Origin: Synchiropus splendidus
Lineage: Eukaryota > Chordata > Actinopteri > Syngnathiformes > Callionymidae
DNA: 64,000 nt
Reading direction: 5' to 3'
Assembly (NCBI RefSeq): GCF_027744825.2
Contig: NC_071336.1
Location: forward strand, 16,400,501-16,464,500
Positions 37,601 to 50,118 of this stretch are shown here, piece by piece. The notes beneath the pieces were generated by a model that ran no database searches, was not told where the DNA came from, and saw only the letters and a list, made by a program, of their open reading frames with translations. Each line of letters opens with the position of its first letter. Positions within the stretch are counted from its first letter, which is position 1. A program made the position numbers and the translations under genes.

Positions 37601-39847
37601 CTCACTGACCTTCTTCTTCCTACGTTTGTTGACATTCAGAACCCAAACAAAACCACACAGAAAAATATTTTCCAAAGGTCAGGACTGTCATTCCTGGATG
37701 TTGCTCTTCATTTCCTGGCGTGGTGTTAGTGGGTCGCTGGGGCAATGATATTCAGACGTCTGTTGATTGGTTTCTTAGCCTTCGACCTGCCTGACGCGCT
37801 GTGACAGCAGACACTTTCTTTTATTATAACATCCTGCAGTTGTGGCGAACCATCAAGACGGCGGTCACTAACTACGTGTTGAAAGACATCAAGACAGACA
37901 TACGGAAGATGCATCACATAATCCATGTTTTCTAACAGCTGTGAAAGGCACATTGCACTAGTTACAGCTGCCTTTTGTTACAGATTAACCAACTGCTTAA
38001 CGTGTCATCGCTTCATCACCTGTCTGAGCTGAATAACTTCAGCAGCTAGGCCACCTAAGCTTTGTCTGATTTAAGGAACACCATAAATCCCATATCCTTT
38101 GAAGATAATGTTGCTGTATTGTTCCTCCTGCTACTTGGACTGTGTTTGTCACTTGTGGTCTAAGGTCACTATATCTTGATGTGACCTGATCAAACATTGC
38201 TAGTAATTGAGAAAATGTTTGCCTTTCCCCCAAACAGTCTGTTGAATGAGAACAGGTTGGGTCTCATGCTCTGTAATATGGAGTCAGACTCGCATCAGTG
38301 CTTTCTTTTGTTGCAAAGGTCTCCCTCGTGTTGCTGCGGTGTGTGGTCTCAAACAGTCAAACTCAACGTGTGCTCTGGTCTGGGCCACCGTTATACAGTA
38401 CATGGTGTCAAAGAGTGGATTGGATCTGATTTTCAGAACAGTTTTTGGGTGACTTCTTTCAGTGGAGTTATAGAGGTCGCCATTTAAGGTAAAGTGGGGG
38501 TCTTTGCCGTGCTGTAATTACTGAATTGGCATGTGACAAAATAAACAGAAACCGTGAACAACTATTCCCAAATTCATGCAGGCTCACTCTACTTAATGAA
38601 GAACAGCGTAAAACAAGAACTTTCCAGCCACATTTAATGGTGAAAAGAAGTTGGTTTTGATCCCAGAAAATATGTTTTCTTGAGCAAAACATCATCTTTA
38701 ATATGTGAAAATTCAAAAACCTCCAGCTGTAGCTGAATACAAAAAATGGGGTTGAATAAAGCAATAGGAACGATAATCTATGGCTACAATGCCCACCGTG
38801 ATCCTGGTTGTCAGATGTGAATGTCTGCCTGAGATTTACATGTTTATCGGTGAACCGGAGCCCTGATGTGCAGTTTATCACCATGGATACTATCAAAGAC
38901 ACATTGTCCTTCTCCATCCCAGGAAATCCATTCCATCTGGAGCCGTAAAGAGGGCCCTTGTGCAAACCTGCAGATAAAGAAGCTGAATTTCTGTGCGTTT
39001 AGTTGTCAGGGACAATTGTTGTTGTTGTTCCTGAACCGAGATGCTGCTCAAGCTTCCCCAATCTTGACATTTTGTCTAAAGAGAAGGAGACAGACAAGGA
39101 AAGACTTCATTGTGTTGTGTCGTGAGGGCAGCAATCTAAATCAAGAGGCCCAAACATCCTCATCCGAAAATCTACTCTAACTCTACGACTGAGAGAGCAT
39201 GTCCTGGGTGCGCCCTGGGGACTCCACCGTCTTGTGGACATCCACGAGGCATAAAGACAAGATGTCACCTGAAGAGGCCTCTGATAGCGTGAAGGGAGAT
39301 GAAGCAGAACCTGATATGTCCCATGCTCTGGTCGATAAGACATGATTTTGGCAAACACAGCAAATACATTTGCCATTCTTTGATACACGTTGTCAATATA
39401 ATCAAACCAAACTCTTTATTAAGATGTTCAATAATCTCTTTTGGAAAGCTTAATTATTCTGTGGAAGATACCTTTCTTGGCATGTCGTAACCAGGGTTTC
39501 CCTGTGGCTTTAGCAGCAGATGGGCTTCCTATGCTGAGATTTTGACCCCTTTTCCCAGCGTAGGAGGTGAAATCCCAGCACTTTCAAAAAGAAGTGAAGT
39601 GTGACTTGCAAGGTCAGCAGCGCTGGGCGCTGAGGAGGACCGTGAAAGATGTTCAATATGCTCTGTTGTCCATCCGTTCGCTGCCACCCCCTTAAGCTTT
39701 GACACATCTTCTCTGTCATAACTGTTCCCCCATTGGTGACACCCCCAGTACTGGTAAAAAAAAATCCTGGGAAGAACATTGATAACACAAGAAACCACAA
39801 GAAACCAATGGTGGGCTGTGCATTTTGCACCTAGCCCTTTAGTCAAG

Positions 39848-39850
<3 letters not shown>
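34626..39850. other. Intronic DNA, no gene seen
   Basis: Includes an AT-rich stretch at 35045-35090 made of TTTTAATTAATTATTTTAAT-like sequence. The 165-codon minus-strand frame at 38468-38965 is the longest; its translation is rich in Ser, Phe and Leu, shows no domain, and overlaps other frames. The 143-codon minus frame at 39529-39960 is an artefact of reading through the AT microsatellite. Confidence 0.45.

Positions 39851-39939
<89 letters not shown>
39851..39939. repeat. AT dinucleotide microsatellite
   Basis: About 44 uninterrupted AT units (89 bp) with no visible interruption. Two minus-strand frames made of alternating Ile and Tyr codons come from it and are not genes. Confidence 0.98.
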
Positions 39940-39944
<5 letters not shown>

Positions 39945-40329
39945 AACAGAATGCAGCCATTCAAGAAGTGATAGAGAAACAGGGCATGATAAGTGATAAG
40001 TAAACCTGTCTCCTCAGCAGCGGTCCGTCTGCTCATATGTTCCGCCAGCAACAGACTTCAGTCATTTTATGATGTTTCTTCCAGGATTTTTTTTCACGAA
40101 TAACATGCGAAAACCAACATGTGCAAGACCACGTCTTTGATATTTCCTATTCGTTTTAATATGATCAAGTGAGATTTCATCATTAAAAAGAGATCAGTTT
40201 TCTGATGGCGTGGTGGCTCTCATGTTATCTGTGCAGCACCGCCAGGCTAGTCTATACGTGGCGGAAGCCCTGTTTTACACTCATTTGCAAAGTCTCAGTT
40301 TCGTATCAAGACGGCCACAATTTGCCGAC

Positions 40330-40740
40330 AGCGGCACAACACATGTCAGAGACGAATCACACAGCTGTGCCAGTGCGTCCCGTCATTAACATGTTTGAAG
40401 TGGCAAACTTCCTCCGCCTGGTCATCTTGCCGGTGCGGCTCGGGATGCCGGGGAAATGCAGGCGATATGCGCTGGAATGTCTCCAAACATCTGTGGTTTC
40501 ATTGCTGTGAAGCGACTCTGCCCATAAAAATCTGTATATGTTCCAAAAGCGGGAAAGAAATCGCGGTTAGTCCTGAAATGACGGAATGAATATCCAATCA
40601 CAGGACGCGTGCAAGTCACGTTTAACGTGAGGCCAGCTAGACGGCCTCACTGTCCCCAACTCGTGATTTGATTGGCTATCACAACTATCCATCAACTATA
40701 TGCGTCCGTTCCTTTGAGGGCACCTGCTGGCCCTCATGGT
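40330..40740. other. GC- and CpG-richer intronic segment with short stem-loops
   Basis: Compared with its AT-rich flanks, this stretch has more CpG (for example CGGTGCGGCTCGGGATGCCG near 40432). It has several short inverted pairs: GAGGCC...GGCCTC near 40631-40650, ACGTTTAACGT near 40618, and TGAGGGC...GGCCCTCA near 40717-40736. The ending resembles the short palindromic termini of some fish DNA transposons, but no matching partner end was found. It could be an old repeat or a regulatory CpG-rich patch. No exon is supported. Confidence 0.35.
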
Positions 40741-42509
40741 CCACCACTGCAACAAACGCCTCTTGAAGCACATACGTACATCCACTTTCTCATCTCGTGT
40801 TGAAATTCCTTTAACCTGGAACATTTTTTCAGTTTTTTTTAGTTTATTTACAAACTTTTTCAAAATAGACAAATCCATTGAAACGGTGAATAATTTAATT
40901 GAGGTATTGATCTGTAATGTGTTTCAAGATCAGTTGATATATGAACATTATTATGACTACGAGAAAACTACATTATAATATAGCAGAAAGTGAAGGAGAA
41001 GAAAGAAAAGTTGGATGCAAGCTCAGACCAAAGCACTGCGGACGTCACTCACTATGGAATTGAAGGAGTTAAGCTATAATATGAGACAAGACGTCATCAA
41101 ATTTAAAGCTGAAATAAAGACCATGAAACCAAGCACATATAGCGGGGAAAGGAGGCGAAACATGATGTTCATAACACCATTAAAACATAAGAACAATGTG
41201 CGTGAAAAGAAGTGGATTTTGTGTGCTGCTTAAGGAGATCCATTCTCTGTAATTACATTGTCCTAAAGAGAAGCGAACAAATGTCTGTGTCTTGAATTTA
41301 CTCTCGTACGGATGTGATACAAATCCAAATGCGCCCTACAAATCCAGTTCGCCCACGGAGTGCTGCGCGACCAAGATCAATAATGGTGAACTGCCTGCAC
41401 TTGAGCTCACTACATGTGTAAATACCCAAAACAATAAAATGTATTTACTTGTTCAGTTTCACGCTGCCCTTATGAGCCCTGTACACAGGCCCAAATGTCT
41501 GTTTTACTATGAATGAAGTTTATGCCAAAGTGCTCATTTACATTGTGTGCTCTAAAAAGCAAGTTGTTGAGTAAATTACTGTGGAACAATCGTGACAGTT
41601 GAAACAGGGTAACATAACCACAAACAAAGGCTTGTGTTTAACAGTCTCTATCATGGTGTGTGCAGGCTTTGATGGTTGTCCAGGCTGTAGCGGTGACTGC
41701 TTGTAAACATTTCTACATCATGATCTTTGTCTCTGTCAAATAAAACGCTATAGATATGTTGCTGAGTGGCATGAATTATAACCACGAAGCGACTTCATAT
41801 GAACAAAGAAGCTCTGGAGAACAACACCCAGTTGCTGTTGAACGTTATGTCGGCTCAGGTGCAGGGCTTGTCATGCTGTGTGAGCTGAGTGATAAATGAA
41901 ATGGGAAGTTTAAATCAAGTAGAACAAGTTGTAAAAGAATTTATTATCCTGCTTACCAGACCACAGTGGAGCGCACGAGGCGGACATGTTTCTGCTGCTT
42001 CTATGATGTCTGTTTTCGTGCTGAAAGAGAAATACGACTTTGTTTTTCTTTGACACAGATTTAGCTGCTGCTTTGGAGCTCAAGATCAGACACCACCCCT
42101 CTGAACTCGTGGTTGACCAACCACTGACCCAAGTCTGTGACTCCATGGTATGCTTGAGCCTCCCTCATTGTATGCCTAATGAGGAGGCAGCGCAACTGCT
42201 GTGAGACGAAAGGTCAGGCTATAAAGAAGTTTGATCTCTGCAGAGGACCAGATAAACATTTCTGTCCAACTTTATATTTGCTCAACCTCCTCATTAGAGC
42301 ATATAATGGTTGCTCACCAAAGACAGCCTCCATCTGCCTGAACAGAAAAACAGCCTATTTCTGTGCCTGATAACAGCAGTGTGGCATGACCTTGCTATGA
42401 TGTGTGGTGTTGCCGGCGGGAACACAAATTAGAGGAAATTGTGGGTGTGTTTGAAACAGTAGTATGACGAGGCGGAGTATTTGCTCCACGTTGAAAGACA
42501 CTTTTTAAT
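40741..42509. other. Intronic DNA with an isolated coiled-coil-like frame
   Basis: The 72-codon frame at 41015-41233 contains a charged heptad-like run (LKELSYNMRQDVIKFKAEI). It reminds me of LINE-1 ORF1 coiled coils but is too short and isolated to assign. Nothing else is recognisable. Confidence 0.3.
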
Positions 42510-42745
42510 GAGCATTTTGCTCATTCATCCACAAAGATCCTCCACAAAAAGAGTTGTTTTTTCTGTCTGTCTTCAAAATTACTTGAAAAGTTGTGGATGG
42601 ATTTGGATGAAATTTTCAGGAGGGTGTGTAATGGGACAAGGAACAAATGACTGGATTTTGGGAGTGATCCGGATCATGTTTAGTTATCCACATCTCCATA
42701 TTCCCAGGTGGTCTAGGCTTTAGGAGTCAGTGCCCTCACCACCGT
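42510..42745 (+). repeat. Common fish dispersed repeat (DNA-transposon-derived)
   Basis: The blocks AAAGTTGTGGATGGATTTGG, ATGAAATTTTCAGGAGG, TAATGGGACAAGGAACAAATG and GATTTTGGGAGTGATCCGGA, then GGTGGTCTAGGCTTTAGGAG, follow the order of a repeat seen widely in teleost genomes. Termini were not resolved. Identification is from memory of the pattern. Confidence 0.5.
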
Positions 42746-45703
42746 GTTTGGTTCCCGGTCAGGGAATGAAGTTTGATTGTTAGTAGGTATTTTTACATCA
42801 ATAATTGTATCCAATGGGGAGATATTTCTTGTGGAAAAAACAGATAAAGGAAAGGTAAATAAATGAACATAACACCTGCGTTTCAGGCGAACAAAGGAGA
42901 TTGATTGTAGCTGCGATGAGCCTTCCCTCACAACGTTGTTGTAGTCTGAGAAAATTACCCTGCTGAAAAGGCACCCTGTCTTTCAGGCAGCACAATAAAA
43001 CCCTTGGAAGGTTCAAACAGACAATGTTTTCTCGCTTTTAATTATTGAGACATCTAACCGAGTAGATGTGCTGTGTTCAGAGGTGCTGTTCCCACGTCAG
43101 CCAGGGAGAGGTTGAATTATTTAGCCAAATGCTTGTTGAAAGAAGAGCATTGCAGAGATGATCTTACCAGAGTCAAGAATCTGACGGTTCACTTCTCTGT
43201 TAAGTGAGTGACAAATGTTTCATTAGACTGGAAGAGTCTGAGCCGAGCAGCATTAATAGCGTTGGATTAATATTGCTAATGAGTACGGATGAGAATCCTT
43301 GCCCTGATCAAACAAGTTTCGCACCAAGTAAAGTGATGAAATGAATAGATGGGTTTGAGACGTGATTCCTCAGCTTTGCAAAAATGATTTAAATCACTGG
43401 TGAGAGTCTCTGATTGATTCTGGTTGAGTCAAAATTTAGGATTCACCATGGACTGAACAGAATAAATATGCTGATCATAAATCATAATCATAGATAAACG
43501 TTTATTTAATGTATTGTTGTATTGATATTGTGAGTTCTCGCGTGATTACAGTTGATGCCATATGTGTGTAATAATGTGTAGCATGAGTGGTGCAGATGGG
43601 TTCGGTCGTCTTGTTTACATTCATTTTCTCCGAGCCAAGTTCGCATGAGCCACACCCTCTGGACAAGGATGGTCAGGCATCAGTGACTAGCAGGTCTCAG
43701 ACAGACAAACAGTGCTGTCATGTAATGCATAATGGGAAACCTTGGCGAACACTACAGTCATACAGACGTGTGAGAGTAGATTTGAAATGTACTCACACTG
43801 TCTCCAACAGAAGCATTTCGTCACAATCTCAAGTGCTGTAGATCCAGATATATATCTGATCACAATCACAGTTGTGCTCCTCCACAGTGAAGGCAACTTG
43901 CAATCTCTTTTCAAAGACTTGCTTAATGCTTAATTCTAAGCTATGAAATACATCATTTGTTTGCTAACTGGAGCAGGAACAAGACGAGTACAGAATGTGT
44001 TTTTGCCTAAAGAAAACATAACACCATCAGTGTAGACTTAATGTAGATGTCACCTTTGTTTTGGGTTGAGGCACCTTGACAGCTATGATTGAATTGAATA
44101 TTTTTCCTTCTTCATCACGAGGTAGAACTGTGTATAATAACAGCCAAAACAAAGAACAAAGAGACCTTTCCTCATCTACGCATTCAAGATGGGTTGATAA
44201 ACGATCATTTAAATGAGTGGCAAAGCCCCGTTATAAAGTGGCGCAGACAAACTGCTGTAGACGTGCTCCATCATGATGCCCCGTGATGAATAATACAACC
44301 AGACCAAATGGAGATTGAGCTCCTCCTGAGCTCCTTCCATTTACTGATTTCTGCCAGACCATTCAGAGCGTCGCCTCTCTCTTCGTTCATCCAAGTCTTG
44401 GAGCACCAACCCCGCAGCACTGATGACATTTGACATTCGACTGAAAATGTCAGCTTTCTCCTGGGCCAAGATAGATGCTCTAGTCACAAGGTATTCTTTC
44501 GTACGACGGCAAACAATAATGGCTTTGCTCTGTCGTTGTCTGCTCTTCGTCCTTCTTTGGGCAAAGCAGATCTGTGTGGAAGAAAAGAGAAAAGGATTGA
44601 GTTTGGACTGTTCCTGATAAGGATTCGAGGTCGTGATGAAATTTCATGCTTTGAAAATACATTCCAATCTTTTCATAGCCAATAAACAGCTTTATCAACT
44701 TGAAAGACATTGATCTCGCTAAGCCAACACTTCATTTTGGACATGTTTTGTTATCAAACTGCGCCATCTCAGATTGTCAGCAACTGAAGGAAGAAACGGC
44801 AAATTTGTTTTAAACTTTCTCAGAGTTTCAATCAGTGCACTGGTTTCCAATTTTTCCATTGCGAGTGTTCATTTTTCTTGTCTCAGGTGAGTCAAACTCG
44901 AGGGGAAACATTTCAATGTCAGAGGGCCGTTCTATCTTTCTAATTGATTCTAACTGATTTTTAGAGTCGGTTCTGTGGTTTGATTCAAAACACATGGATA
45001 CACCTTCACTTCTGACTCACAACTGATTCCGGTCTTTCATCTTGAAACACATCCTCACTCATAACACATCCTCACTCATGACACTCAATTGACACAGGTG
45101 TGTGTGCTCAATGTGCTCTGTAACAGAGCACATCTCCCTAAAAGTTTGGAGTACGTTTCCATGATTGTGTTTATGTGTAAAACTGAGTACTTGACCTCTT
45201 TCCCTCCATCCTGCTGAAATCTCTCATAACAGACCAGTGATGACGTTATTCATCTTCATGAATTTACAAATCCATTCATTCTCTTCCACTTTGTATTTCA
45301 TCCAAAGGCGTTTGGATGCATTTTTCCTCTGTTATTATGAACACTTGCTACTCTTTCATCAGAAAGATCTTGGATGCTTTAGCCTGGAATATCTGAGGAG
45401 TTGAGGATCGGTTGGCTTTGGATACTGTCAGCAATTCCTGGAAAGGGATAGAACCGTGCATCGCAGAGTGTCAACTGGGATCAGAGGGACAACAAGGAAC
45501 AAGCTGTTTGCTTTGATTTCCCTTATCTGTAGTTTCTGTATAAAGCTAGAACTGACCAAGTGCTCCAAGAAAAGGATGTGTACAGTCGGTGTCGGTCCTG
45601 TGTCAGGCGTGTGAAGATTGACTGACCTGATCTGTGTGGATTTCAAATGTATCTGAGGCCTTTAAAAGGTGACTCTTGTTTAATGTCTCCTTTTCTCTTC
45701 AAG
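42746..45703. other. Distal part of the 20.8-kb intron up to the exon B acceptor
   Basis: No gene. Around 44885-44945 the sequence GAGTCAAACTCGAGGGGAAA with AGAGGGCCG resembles the terminus of hAT-like repeats. At 45045-45083 the motif AACACATCCTCACTCA occurs twice in tandem and matches the head of the repeat at 9066 and 23851. A perfect palindrome of 11-bp arms (ATGTGCTCTGT / ACAGAGCACAT) lies at 45111-45133. The end of the interval carries the pyrimidine tract of exon B. Confidence 0.45.
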
Positions 45704-45785
45704 TGAACTTCTGGGAGCCGACTTCACGGAGAGCTACTACACAGATGACGGACAGCTGGTGACTGTGAGCGACCACAATTACACA
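45704..45785 (+). CDS. ADAM metalloprotease (meltrin type), prodomain exon B
   Basis: Internal coding exon of 82 nt. The acceptor is TCTCCTTTTCTCTTCAAG ending at 45703 and the donor is ACA|GTAAGT at 45786. Its first T completes the split His codon from exon A, giving VERNHELLGADF. It then reads TESYYTDDGQLVTV and ends SDHNYT in phase 0. The pattern N-x-x-L-(L/I)-x(3)-(F/Y)-T-E-(T/S)-x-Y-x(2)-(D/x)-G matches the ADAM prodomain segment following the LE(K/R)N motif. NYT is an N-glycosylation sequon at a place where ADAM12 and ADAM33 also carry one. By my alignment the stretch from the TE pair to the DHC of exon C is one residue longer than in the mammalian ADAM12, 19 and 33 proteins I recall, hence 82 nt rather than 79. 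It is separated from exon A by 20.8 kb and from exon C by 10.0 kb. ADAM identity is secure; the paralogue is not. Confidence 0.93.
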
Positions 45786-48700
45786 GTAAGTTTGAGTCCT
45801 CTGGAGGGGAGAATATCATTAGCTCATGTCTTTCTGGCGTCTCTTATCTTTTTTTCTTCCCCTCAAACCATCACTATCAGACGATCAGGCCAAGGCAGCT
45901 CATGGTTCTCTGGCTGAACCTGACGCTAAATACGTTTGGTGTCGAACTTCTTGTTTAAAACAGCAGCTCTTTCATATTAAGCAACAAACAAACACAGTAG
46001 CGTTTAATGTTAATAAATGTGCAAAATCCCCTGGTGGACGAGATGCAGAAGCATTTTACATCTTTTTATTGAATCTTGTTGCTCTTGGTGTCTCGCTCCT
46101 GAAAGTGCTTCTAAATAGGCCGGTAAACATTTGCTGCAGAAGTGTCTGCTCTGTTAAACAAACAGATGAGTTCAATCTCCCAAATCTTCCAACTGAGGCG
46201 GCTTCAGACTTTCAAATTGAAAACATGTGGCCGTTGCAGCGAAAATGGAGAGCCACTGTTTGCCATGATCTGTTGAGAATATATGAGGAGGAAGTTGAGA
46301 TGGGCGGGTCGTACAAATGCCAGACAGTGCTCCAGGAGACAGCTGCTCCAACTGTGCGCTGCACATTTGCAACACATGCTGAGACAGCACACAATGGAGC
46401 GCTTGTTATCTTCCTCAAGATGATACTTTCAGAGAATGTTTTGGTTTGGACCGTGTGTGAAGAACATGTTCCTCAAAATCAAAGCAAAAGAAGAACGAGC
46501 TCTTGTTTTCACTAGAGCTCAGCTAATAAGAAGTAAGCCAGGCCTTCCCTTCTCACTCTGACACTAGTTGATCATTCTGATAGTTGTTTTGGACATTTGA
46601 TCGGCTTCGTCTCTGTACTGTTTGTTTTTCATAGTTTTTTATTAGACAAAATGTTGTGTAGAACAAATGTACCTCAAGCATTCTTGACCAGCACTTCACC
46701 GAAGCTCCTCAGCACAATTGTACTAATACTGCAATGCATTCGCACAAGTACATTACTAGTGAAGTGCAGATTTGATGGTCGTTTATTTTGTGATTTTTGG
46801 CCCATTTTATTCCAAACTCACACCCAGGAAGAACTCTTTACATGTTTATAAAGTCACATGTGAGAGGGGAAGATTCCACTGGATCCATCTTTGGGTGTAA
46901 AATTCAATTCTATCCTGGCTGACGGGAGTCAGAGCAGTTCGATGTTCAGGCGGAAAACCTGACTTAACCCTGAGGATATGACAAATCCAATTCTGCTATC
47001 GATTGAAAATCAGATGCACCACCTACTCAAGGTTCATTTTTGAAGACTGTCCATTGCAGAGGTTTTTCTCTATTCCCACAAAGTAATATTTTATTATTGA
47101 TTCTCTGTCCATATGTGTTTGGGATGTAGTTTATAGTTTTTCTATTTTAGATTGGAATACATGTTAATCTGTGTGAGACTGAACAGTGTCTGTCTCACAG
47201 ATTAAACCACTGGTTCGCCCACCGTGCAGCTCCAGACACTCAAAGAAGACAATTTTATATAGTCTGAAGAGACCAAACAAGCAATCTAACTGCCACTCAT
47301 GCTGTAGTTGCTGTGACGTGTTTCAGCAGAATCATGTGCCAGGTGAACTCCAGCCGACTCATTGAGAGATGGTTTCCGCTATGTTAGCCAGTGAAGCTCA
47401 CCCAAATGTGTAATTTTCCATGTGAATACAGCAGGTTCTGTGAGACAAGATGAGGTTGAACTTGCTTCGTGCAATCCCTCAAAAATGTTGAGGCCAATCT
47501 CAAAACAATGTAATACAAATGATGGAGCAAAAATGAAGAGATAGTCACATTATTTTTAGGGCTGCAATGATGACAAATATAAGCTGTTTATTTTTTTTTT
47601 AATAAAGATGGTATTTATATTCATAGATGATGAGTAAAAAAGACCAAACAGGCATTTCTACGGAAAATCACATTACTTTTTGTGATGCTGCAGAGAGCCA
47701 TGAAACCAAGTTTCATGTTTATTTGGAAGAGCAGCCGTGTTCTGTTGTCGAAGATCGGCGCTTTCAGCAGCTAATAGGGCACCTGGACCCCATTCCCTGG
47801 ACATGAAGTCGATGAATAGAGGAGTGGCCGGTCAGGTTATTAGGTTAGGTTAGAGTGAGGCAATATTCCAGTATGTAACAAGTAATGAGTGAAGCTTACA
47901 TTGAGTCTTTGATCTCTTCATTGTTCATTCAAAGGGGAATAAAGTTTATTTTATATTAAGCACATTGTGTTTTGTACTTCTGTTTACTTTGCTTTAAAAG
48001 TTGCCATATTTTTTAGTGTTGTTCAGTAATATTGTTAGTCGGTTTCTGTAAAGAATTAAAAAAAATAGTGAATTGAGTGTTTGATTTAGGTGTGAAAAAA
48101 GACAAATAGTTAGTAGTAATAGTTAGTCTCTAGTTGTTCACATTTGAAGCCTTGCGACCGGCTGTATCTTGTGAGCTGCTCAGGGACAGTGTTGTGCAGT
48201 TTATTTATTTAATCAGTGACGAAACACAGCAGAGGCCCCCCATTTTAGATGCTCTTGCACTGTAAAAGTTTTTTTAGTTTAAAATGATCCTCCTCACCAA
48301 CTGTGTTCACACACCGTGTTAACTGTGTAATTTCTATTATTTTATTTTTAAAAAATGAAATGTTCTTTTAAAAGAAGCCTGTCGATCTTCCACTGTTGGG
48401 GAAAAGAGAGAAATGTCTAATTGTTGTATATTTTTTGTAATTGTTGCATTTGTATCCCTGGCTACACCGAAAATGTACCGAAACAGAGCTTTATCTGTGG
48501 CTAACCAATGATACGGAAATCTGCCTGGACTACTGCAATATCCTCCTCTATAGAAACAACTGATCCAAATCTCAGATGGTTTTGACCGATAGTTTCCCAT
48601 AAATCCTATATAGCTTTCACTCATTTTTAAAAATTCTTTCTGCCACTTGAATCCTCTCATGGTCTGGCCCCGCACTGCATCAAGTAAGTGTTGACCAATT

Positions 48701-49478
48701 ATTATCTCATAAACCTACTGCAGATTTCTGGTGGCACATTACTATTCATACCGAAAGTTGGGTTTCCCCCGCTTCCCCCCTGAAATTTCAAGAATATATG
48801 AGACTGTCTGAAATAATTAAACTTTGATAGTTAAATGTCTAGTGAGAAATCCAAACCTTTGTTATGCTGTATAGATTTATTCAATGTAATTTATACAACA
48901 GCACATTAGCATGGAATAAAGTGATGGCAGTCAGTAATATAAACGACAAAGCCAAATGTGTTTTTCCACTTTTAGTTTACTTTTGACTGAAATGTTTGCA
49001 GAGATAAAAAGGCATATATTTTTTAGCATCGTGCTCTCGCTGCTCATTGATCTGACTGCAGAAGTGTTTTCTCTGTTTTTAATCTAACCATGATGATTTC
49101 CTCATCTCAGACGTTAAATCCCAGTCAAACAGCCTCTTTTCTTTTTGGATTCAATGATCATGAATGATTGGTCTGAGCTGCTCCTCTACATCACGGAAAT
49201 CCAATTATCCGATTGTGTTTGCCTTCATCTGTGAGCCTTAGATGATTCACTTTCTAAGTGAGCCTAACAAATCTGTGTGAAAATTAATCGTCATTCAGTT
49301 TGTGGGTTGCAATATACTGCTCGTGTTTTCATTACAAAGAGACATTGCTGTTTGCATTTACTCTCTCTGAGCCAGCGCTGCAAAATCTGTGAGTCGGCTG
49401 TGAGTATACGTTTTGAGACGTTGAAATACACCATTGTGACTTCAATCAGTGATTCAAATGTAGTTTCCTGATCTGGAT
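45786..49478. other. Start of the 10-kb ADAM intron, with a long chance-like ORF
   Basis: Begins at the exon B donor. The 229-codon frame at 45826-46515 is the longest in the window. It is not in frame with exon B, has no signal peptide, domain or repeat motif I can recognise, and is crossed by three shorter minus-strand frames. I do not call it a gene but list it for checking. The rest of the interval shows no exon or known repeat. Confidence 0.4.
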
Positions 49479-49590
49479 ATAAGGTAAGGTAAGGTAACTT
49501 TATTGTCAAATATGCTACAGTACGAGACATATAGCATGGATGAAATATCTGTTCTCACAGACCTGGACACGACATACAATCACAGACGAT
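49479..49590 (+). repeat. Dispersed repeat fragment with GGTAA tandem head
   Basis: Three AAGGT/AGGTA pentamer units lead into AACTTTATTGTCAAATATGC and GACATATAGCATGGATGAAA, then ATATCTGTTCTCACAGAC. This 'aactttattgtca...gaaatat.tgttctcacag' arrangement recurs in fish repeats, usually at an element's end. It is a short fragment and its family is not fixed. Confidence 0.4.
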
Positions 49591-50118
49591 ATTTACTCCG
49601 ATTAAATGATAAATGTCTAGGGAAACAAAAGTGTGAAACAAAATGTGTTGAAAATCATTTGGCAGGAAAGAGGCTTTTTTTTTTTTTATTGTCTTCAAAC
49701 TCTGCTGTGTTATTGCGAGCTGTAACCGCCATGATGAGGAGCCCCTCGCAGGCTATTTCACTCGGCTCAGTCACAGATAGTGGTTCCCCTGCAATCCACC
49801 CGATGGCCCACTTTAGTCTGGATTGTTGGAGGGCTGTCTGATGGTCATACTCTCTGAACTGTGCTGTAAATCAACCACGTTCAACACAAAGCTGCTTCAA
49901 ATCAATATGCAGCGGTGGAAAAAAGTTTTCGGGCTCCCCGTGCATTCGACTGTGTGCTTATGGCAGGACTGCCAATTATTTGTGGATGTGACGGTTTATT
50001 TATTCGTTATTATTATTATTTTTTGTTTGTTGGACAACAATGTTCAGAACTAACATATTGAAACTTTAGTTTTGTTAGTTTGTGCTTTGTACTTTTTGTA
50101 CTTTGTGCATGTGCTTTG

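Noticed and set aside
38468..38965. 165-codon minus-strand ORF
   Set aside because: No domain, no splice context, overlaps + strand frames of similar quality, and the residue composition fits translated intron.
39529..39960. 143-codon minus-strand ORF with a long Ile-Tyr repeat
   Set aside because: Created by reading through the AT microsatellite.
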